Origin: Chitinophaga japonensis
GTDB lineage: Bacteria > Bacteroidota > Bacteroidia > Chitinophagales > Chitinophagaceae
NCBI RefSeq assembly: GCF_007830125.1
Contig: NZ_VLLG01000003.1
Span: 362,247-426,246, forward strand
Length of the DNA stretch: 64,000 nt
Direction: 5' to 3'
Under the pieces are notes generated by a model. It did no database searches. It was not told the DNA's origin and worked only from the letters and a program-made list of their open reading frames with translations. The position numbers and the translations under genes were made by a program. This document shows, piece by piece, positions 61,143-64,000 of the stretch (positions are counted from its first letter, which is position 1; each line of letters begins with the position of its first letter).

Positions 61143-62138
61143 ATGGCAATTCTTAATTTCCAAAAGCCTGACAAGATCGTTCTGCAAAAGTCTACCGACT
61201 TTGAAGCTCAATTCGAATTCCGGCCGTTAGAACCAGGTTATGGTGTGACCATCGGTAATGCGCTGCGCCGCGTACTGTTGTCGTCACTGGAGGGCTATGC
61301 CATTGTGGGAATAAAAATAGAAGGTGCCGATCACGAGTTTGCTACCCTGAAAGGAGTGACCGAAGATGTGACCGAAATCATCCTGAACCTGAAGCAGGTG
61401 CGTTTCAAGAAGATTGTGGAGAATGAAGTGAGCAACGAGAAGATCCAGATCTCCATCAAAGGTAAGACCGAGTTCCGGGCCGACATGATCGAAAAAGCCA
61501 CCAGCGCTTTCCAGATCATGAACCCCGAGCTGCTGATCTGCACACTGGACCCTTCCGCCAAACTGGACATTGAACTGACCATTGGCAAGGGCCGCGGTTA
61601 TGTGCCGGCTGAGGAAAACAAACCCAAGGATGCCGTTTTTGGCTACATCGCCATCGATTCTATCTTTACCCCGATCAAAAATGTAAAATACAGCATCGAA
61701 AATACCCGTGTGGAACAGAAGACCGACTATGAGAAGTTGATCATGGAAGTGGTGACCGACGGTACCATCCACCCGGAAGAAGCTGTAAAACAGGCCTCCC
61801 GTATTCTGATCCAGCACCTGATGATCATCACCGATGAGAACATCAGCTTTGATACCAAAGACACGGAAAAAGAAGATGTGGTAGACGAACAGACCCTGCA
61901 GTTGCGTAAGATACTGAAAACGCCGCTGGAAGACCTGGACCTGAGCGTACGCGCCTTTAACTGCCTGAAAGCTGCCAAGATCAACTCCCTGAGCGAGCTG
62001 GTACAGTATGAGCAGGAAGAGCTGATGAAGTTCAGGAACTTTGGCCAGAAATCTCTCAGCGAGATCGAACAGGTGCTGAACGAAAGGGGCCTGCATTTTG
62101 GCATGGATCTTTCCAAACTGAAACTGGAAGAAGAATAG
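61143..62138 (+). CDS. rpoA: RNA polymerase alpha subunit
   Basis: 331-residue alpha subunit. N-terminal assembly domain ([26 protein letters not shown]), flexible linker, and C-terminal domain with the DNA-contact helix [18 protein letters not shown]. Length and domains are normal. Followed by repeat copy 8 and rplQ. Confidence 0.99.
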   Translation: MAILNFQKPDKIVLQKSTDFEAQFEFRPLEPGYGVTIGNALRRVLLSSLEGYAIVGIKIEGADHEFATLKGVTEDVTEIILNLKQVRFKKIVENEVSNEKIQISIKGKTEFRADMIEKATSAFQIMNPELLICTLDPSAKLDIELTIGKGRGYVPAEENKPKDAVFGYIAIDSIFTPIKNVKYSIENTRVEQKTDYEKLIMEVVTDGTIHPEEAVKQASRILIQHLMIITDENISFDTKDTEKEDVVDEQTLQLRKILKTPLEDLDLSVRAFNCLKAAKINSLSELVQYEQEELMKFRNFGQKSLSEIEQVLNERGLHFGMDLSKLKLEEE

Positions 62139-62145
62139 TAACAGG

Positions 62146-62213
62146 AAATTCCAGAATCCAGATCCCAAATCCCAAACGGGAAATTGGAATTTGGCTTTTG
62201 GGATTTGGAATTT
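62146..62213. repeat. Palindromic intergenic repeat R, copy 8
   Basis: Left arm about 62146-62177, right arm about 62182-62213, loop of a few bases. Between rpoA and rplQ. Confidence 0.9.
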
Positions 62214-62271
62214 ATAACATGAGTACCCTGTAATTCCTGACACGGTACAGGGGAATAAAACAACAATCGTC

Positions 62272-62787
62272 ATGCGTCACGGAGTAAAATTAAATCACCT
62301 GGGCAGAACCGCTGCTCACCGCAAGAGCCTGTTATCCAACCTGGCCTGCGAACTGATCAGCCACAAACGTATTACCACCACCCTGGCCAAAGCCCGCGCT
62401 TTACGTGTATACGTAGAGCCGCTGCTGACCAAGGCTAAAGCAGACAGCACGCACAATCGCAGGATCGTGTTCAGCTACCTGCAGGACAAAGAAGCCATCA
62501 AGGAATTGTTTGGCGTGATCAGCGAGAAGATCGCTAACCGTCCCGGTGGATATACCCGCATCATCAAGCTGGGTAAACGTATGGGGGATAACGCAGAAAC
62601 TGCCCTGATAGAGCTGGTAGACTTCAACGAGATCTACGGCAAAGCTACCGAGAAAGCGCCTGCCAAGAGGACCCGCCGCGCTGGTGGTGGCAAGAAGAAA
62701 GCCGGAGAAACGGCTGCCGCCGAAGAAGCACAGGCTCCTGCAGCAGAAGCAGCAGCAGACAAAACAGAAGAGAAAGCAGCGGAATAA
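62272..62787 (+). CDS. rplQ: Ribosomal protein bL17 with extended tail
   Basis: 171-residue bL17. [29 protein letters not shown] is the normal core; from about residue 125 it carries an extra Ala/Glu/Lys-rich tail ([17 protein letters not shown]), probably disordered, seen also in some other Bacteroidota. Last gene of the cluster, followed by a strong terminator. Confidence 0.98.
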   Translation: MRHGVKLNHLGRTAAHRKSLLSNLACELISHKRITTTLAKARALRVYVEPLLTKAKADSTHNRRIVFSYLQDKEAIKELFGVISEKIANRPGGYTRIIKLGKRMGDNAETALIELVDFNEIYGKATEKAPAKRTRRAGGGKKKAGETAAAEEAQAPAAEAAADKTEEKAAE

Positions 62788-62812
62788 TAATAATACGCTG
62801 TTGGACGATAAA

Positions 62813-62848
62813 GCCTGCCAGGTTCAAAAAGCCTGGCAGGTTTTTTTT
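62813..62848 (+). terminator. Terminator of the S10-spc-alpha cluster
   Basis: CCTGCCAGG (62814-62822) and CCTGGCAGG (62832-62840) form a perfect nine-base stem, then eight T. Confidence 0.95.
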
Positions 62849-62930
62849 ATAATTATATAACCTGCCCCGGCTTGATATAGATGCTATTTTTTTGTAATAT
62901 AGCGGCCGGATCCCTAATACCGAATATCCT

Positions 62931-63755
62931 ATGAATTACCTGAGTTGCCGGCACTGCGGGCACCACAATGCATTGAGATCAGAATTCCTTACTTTTTGCG
63001 AGCGCTGCGGCAAGAAACTGCCTTATACCTTTGCGGACTGGAAGCAGAAAAACCCGGAGGGCAGCTTTGAAGCATTCTGCGGGGAAGTAGCCATTTATAT
63101 AGCGGATGCCCCCCCACCCAAACCGGGATGGATGCAGCAATACCTGTGGCCGGCCGGCCGCCGGGGGCTCATCCTCGCCGCCGTGCTGGTATTTGCCCTG
63201 GTAGCGGTAGCTGGCACCTATTTCGGCAAGCAGGCCATTGTTACCTGGTCCTACCCGAAAGCTGAGAAATCCTGGCTATACAGCACCTGGCAAACGGTCA
63301 CCATCGGCCGGCAGGCCCTGCAGATAAGCGCCCCTGTGCACCTGAGCGTAAACGATCAGGCACTGAACCCCGACCTGGCCAAAATGGTAGAGTACGCCAA
63401 AAGTTACCGTAACCGCGAGGAAGGCGGCCTGCAGATAAGTGTGGATATGTTCAGCTACCGGGAAACCGTTACCAATAACCTGGACGAAGCCGCCAAGAAA
63501 GCAGCCAGGGACCTGCAGCAGGAGCCTGGCGTATCCGACCTGGAACTGGGCAGCAGCCCCATTTCCCGGGCAAACGCCCAGGGAGTGCTGCAGGAGGGAA
63601 CCCTGCTGTATAAAAATGCGGTAAAACTTGCTTTCTATAACCTGGTAATGGTGCAGGGCCCGCACCGCTGGCTGGTGAGTATCCGCTGCCGTGCAGACGA
63701 TCCCACCGGCCAGGAACTGGCAAAGCGGGTGGTCAGCTCTGTGCAGATCAAGTAG
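62931..63755 (+). CDS. Zinc-ribbon membrane protein, unknown function
   Basis: A 274-residue protein. An N-terminal zinc ribbon (C6, C9, C23, C26 in CRHCG and CERCG), a Pro-rich stretch, one membrane helix at about 78-99 (LILAAVLVFALVAVAG), and a periplasmic region of about 170 residues rich in beta strands with VTIGRQALQISAP and LVMVQGPHRWLVSIRC. No named family recognised; the ribbon-TM-sensor layout occurs in stress or envelope regulators. It is a single gene between the ribosomal terminator and carA. Confidence 0.78.
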   Translation: MNYLSCRHCGHHNALRSEFLTFCERCGKKLPYTFADWKQKNPEGSFEAFCGEVAIYIADAPPPKPGWMQQYLWPAGRRGLILAAVLVFALVAVAGTYFGKQAIVTWSYPKAEKSWLYSTWQTVTIGRQALQISAPVHLSVNDQALNPDLAKMVEYAKSYRNREEGGLQISVDMFSYRETVTNNLDEAAKKAARDLQQEPGVSDLELGSSPISRANAQGVLQEGTLLYKNAVKLAFYNLVMVQGPHRWLVSIRCRADDPTGQELAKRVVSSVQIK

Positions 63756-63756
63756 T

Positions 63757-63851
63757 AATTAATAATGAACAATTAATAATATCTGTAGCGCCTGTGTTTC
63801 GTTGAAAGGCAGGTGTTACGATTATTAATTATTAATTGTTCATTATTAATT
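63757..63851. repeat. AT-rich palindromic repeat S, copy 2
   Basis: A perfect 24-base inverted repeat (63757-63780 with 63828-63851) of AATTAATAATGAACAATTAA type around a loop with GTGTTTC and AAGGCAGGTG. The right arm adjoins the carA promoter. Confidence 0.88.
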
Positions 63852-63862
63852 GGCTATCTTTG
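63836..63862 (+). promoter_or_regulatory. carA promoter
   Basis: TATCTTTG at 63855-63862, 26 bases before the ATG, with TTG at 63836-63838 in the repeat arm, spacing 16. Followed by CACG. Confidence 0.65.
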
Positions 63863-63888
63863 CACGATTTTAAAAAAAGAGTCTGAAA

Positions 63889-64000
63889 ATGCCGCACACA
63901 AAACTCAGCCAACCGGCCATATTATTACTGAACGATGGTACGGTTTATCACGGAAAAGCTTTTGGAAAGATTGGAACCGCTGCCGGCGAGCTTTGCTTCA
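63889..64000 (+). CDS. carA: Carbamoyl-phosphate synthase small subunit (partial)
   Basis: The first 37 codons, cut by the window edge. MPHTKLSQPAILLLNDGTVYHG and GTAAGELCF match the CarA N-terminus, which is followed in full proteins by NTGMTGYQE. The enzyme is the glutaminase half of carbamoyl-phosphate synthase, for Arg and pyrimidine synthesis. Confidence 0.9.
   Translation, partial: MPHTKLSQPAILLLNDGTVYHGKAFGKIGTAAGELCF

Overview
The window comes from a member of the Bacteroidota, most likely a Chitinophaga-like member of the Chitinophagaceae. The signs are a type IX secretion sorting domain beside a PorV-family barrel, promoters of the Bacteroidota type (TTTG, about 19-20 bases, TAnnTTTG), A-rich leaders in place of Shine-Dalgarno sites, carbohydrate-active secreted enzymes, a DUF3570/DUF4266/ApbE set and a single-cysteine L36. 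Placement is by gene content and motif style, not by a search.

Layout. 0-10 kb: cytochrome oxidase subunit I, a PEBP protein, a GH43-like lipoprotein, a TetR/hydrolase pair with a readable operator, a YciF-like protein, a GH39 enzyme and hflK-hflC. 10-15 kb: a tight six-gene minus-strand operon (caspase-like protease, TIR-TM-FGE protein, YegP-like, TerB-like, coiled-coil membrane protein, VWA-like lipoprotein) that looks like an undescribed sensing, stress or defence module. 15-20 kb: an unknown protein, a membrane protein, a histidine kinase and LuxR-type regulator, YwbE, a Crp/Fnr regulator with an exact CRP-type site in front of a lumazine-binding-like gene, and a tRNA with anticodon CAT. 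20-34 kb: an ICMT-like methyltransferase, a terpene synthase, MerR-TipAS and MarR-GNAT regulators, dodecin, a thioredoxin/ApbE/DUF4266/DUF3570 operon, an MscS channel, GDPD, nitroreductase, thioesterase, RdgB and a branched-chain aminotransferase.

34-64 kb is the translation region. rpsL-rpsG are separated from fusA by an opposite-strand group (collagen-like protein, small secreted protein, PorV-family barrel, sorting-domain protein). fusA is separated from rpsJ by a sugar dehydrogenase, an outer-membrane barrel and two tandem units that each encode a very small hydrophobic peptide behind a shared leader. The S10-spc-alpha cluster then runs unbroken from rpsJ to rplQ, including secY, map, infA, rpmJ and rpoA. 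A zinc-ribbon membrane protein follows and carA begins at the right edge.

Most notable are the caspase/TIR operon, the duplicated peptide units, eight copies of a palindromic intergenic repeat (six inside the ribosomal cluster), several operator-like palindromes beside their probable regulators, and hairpin-bearing leaders in front of rplC and rplX. All functions are inferred from sequence reading alone.
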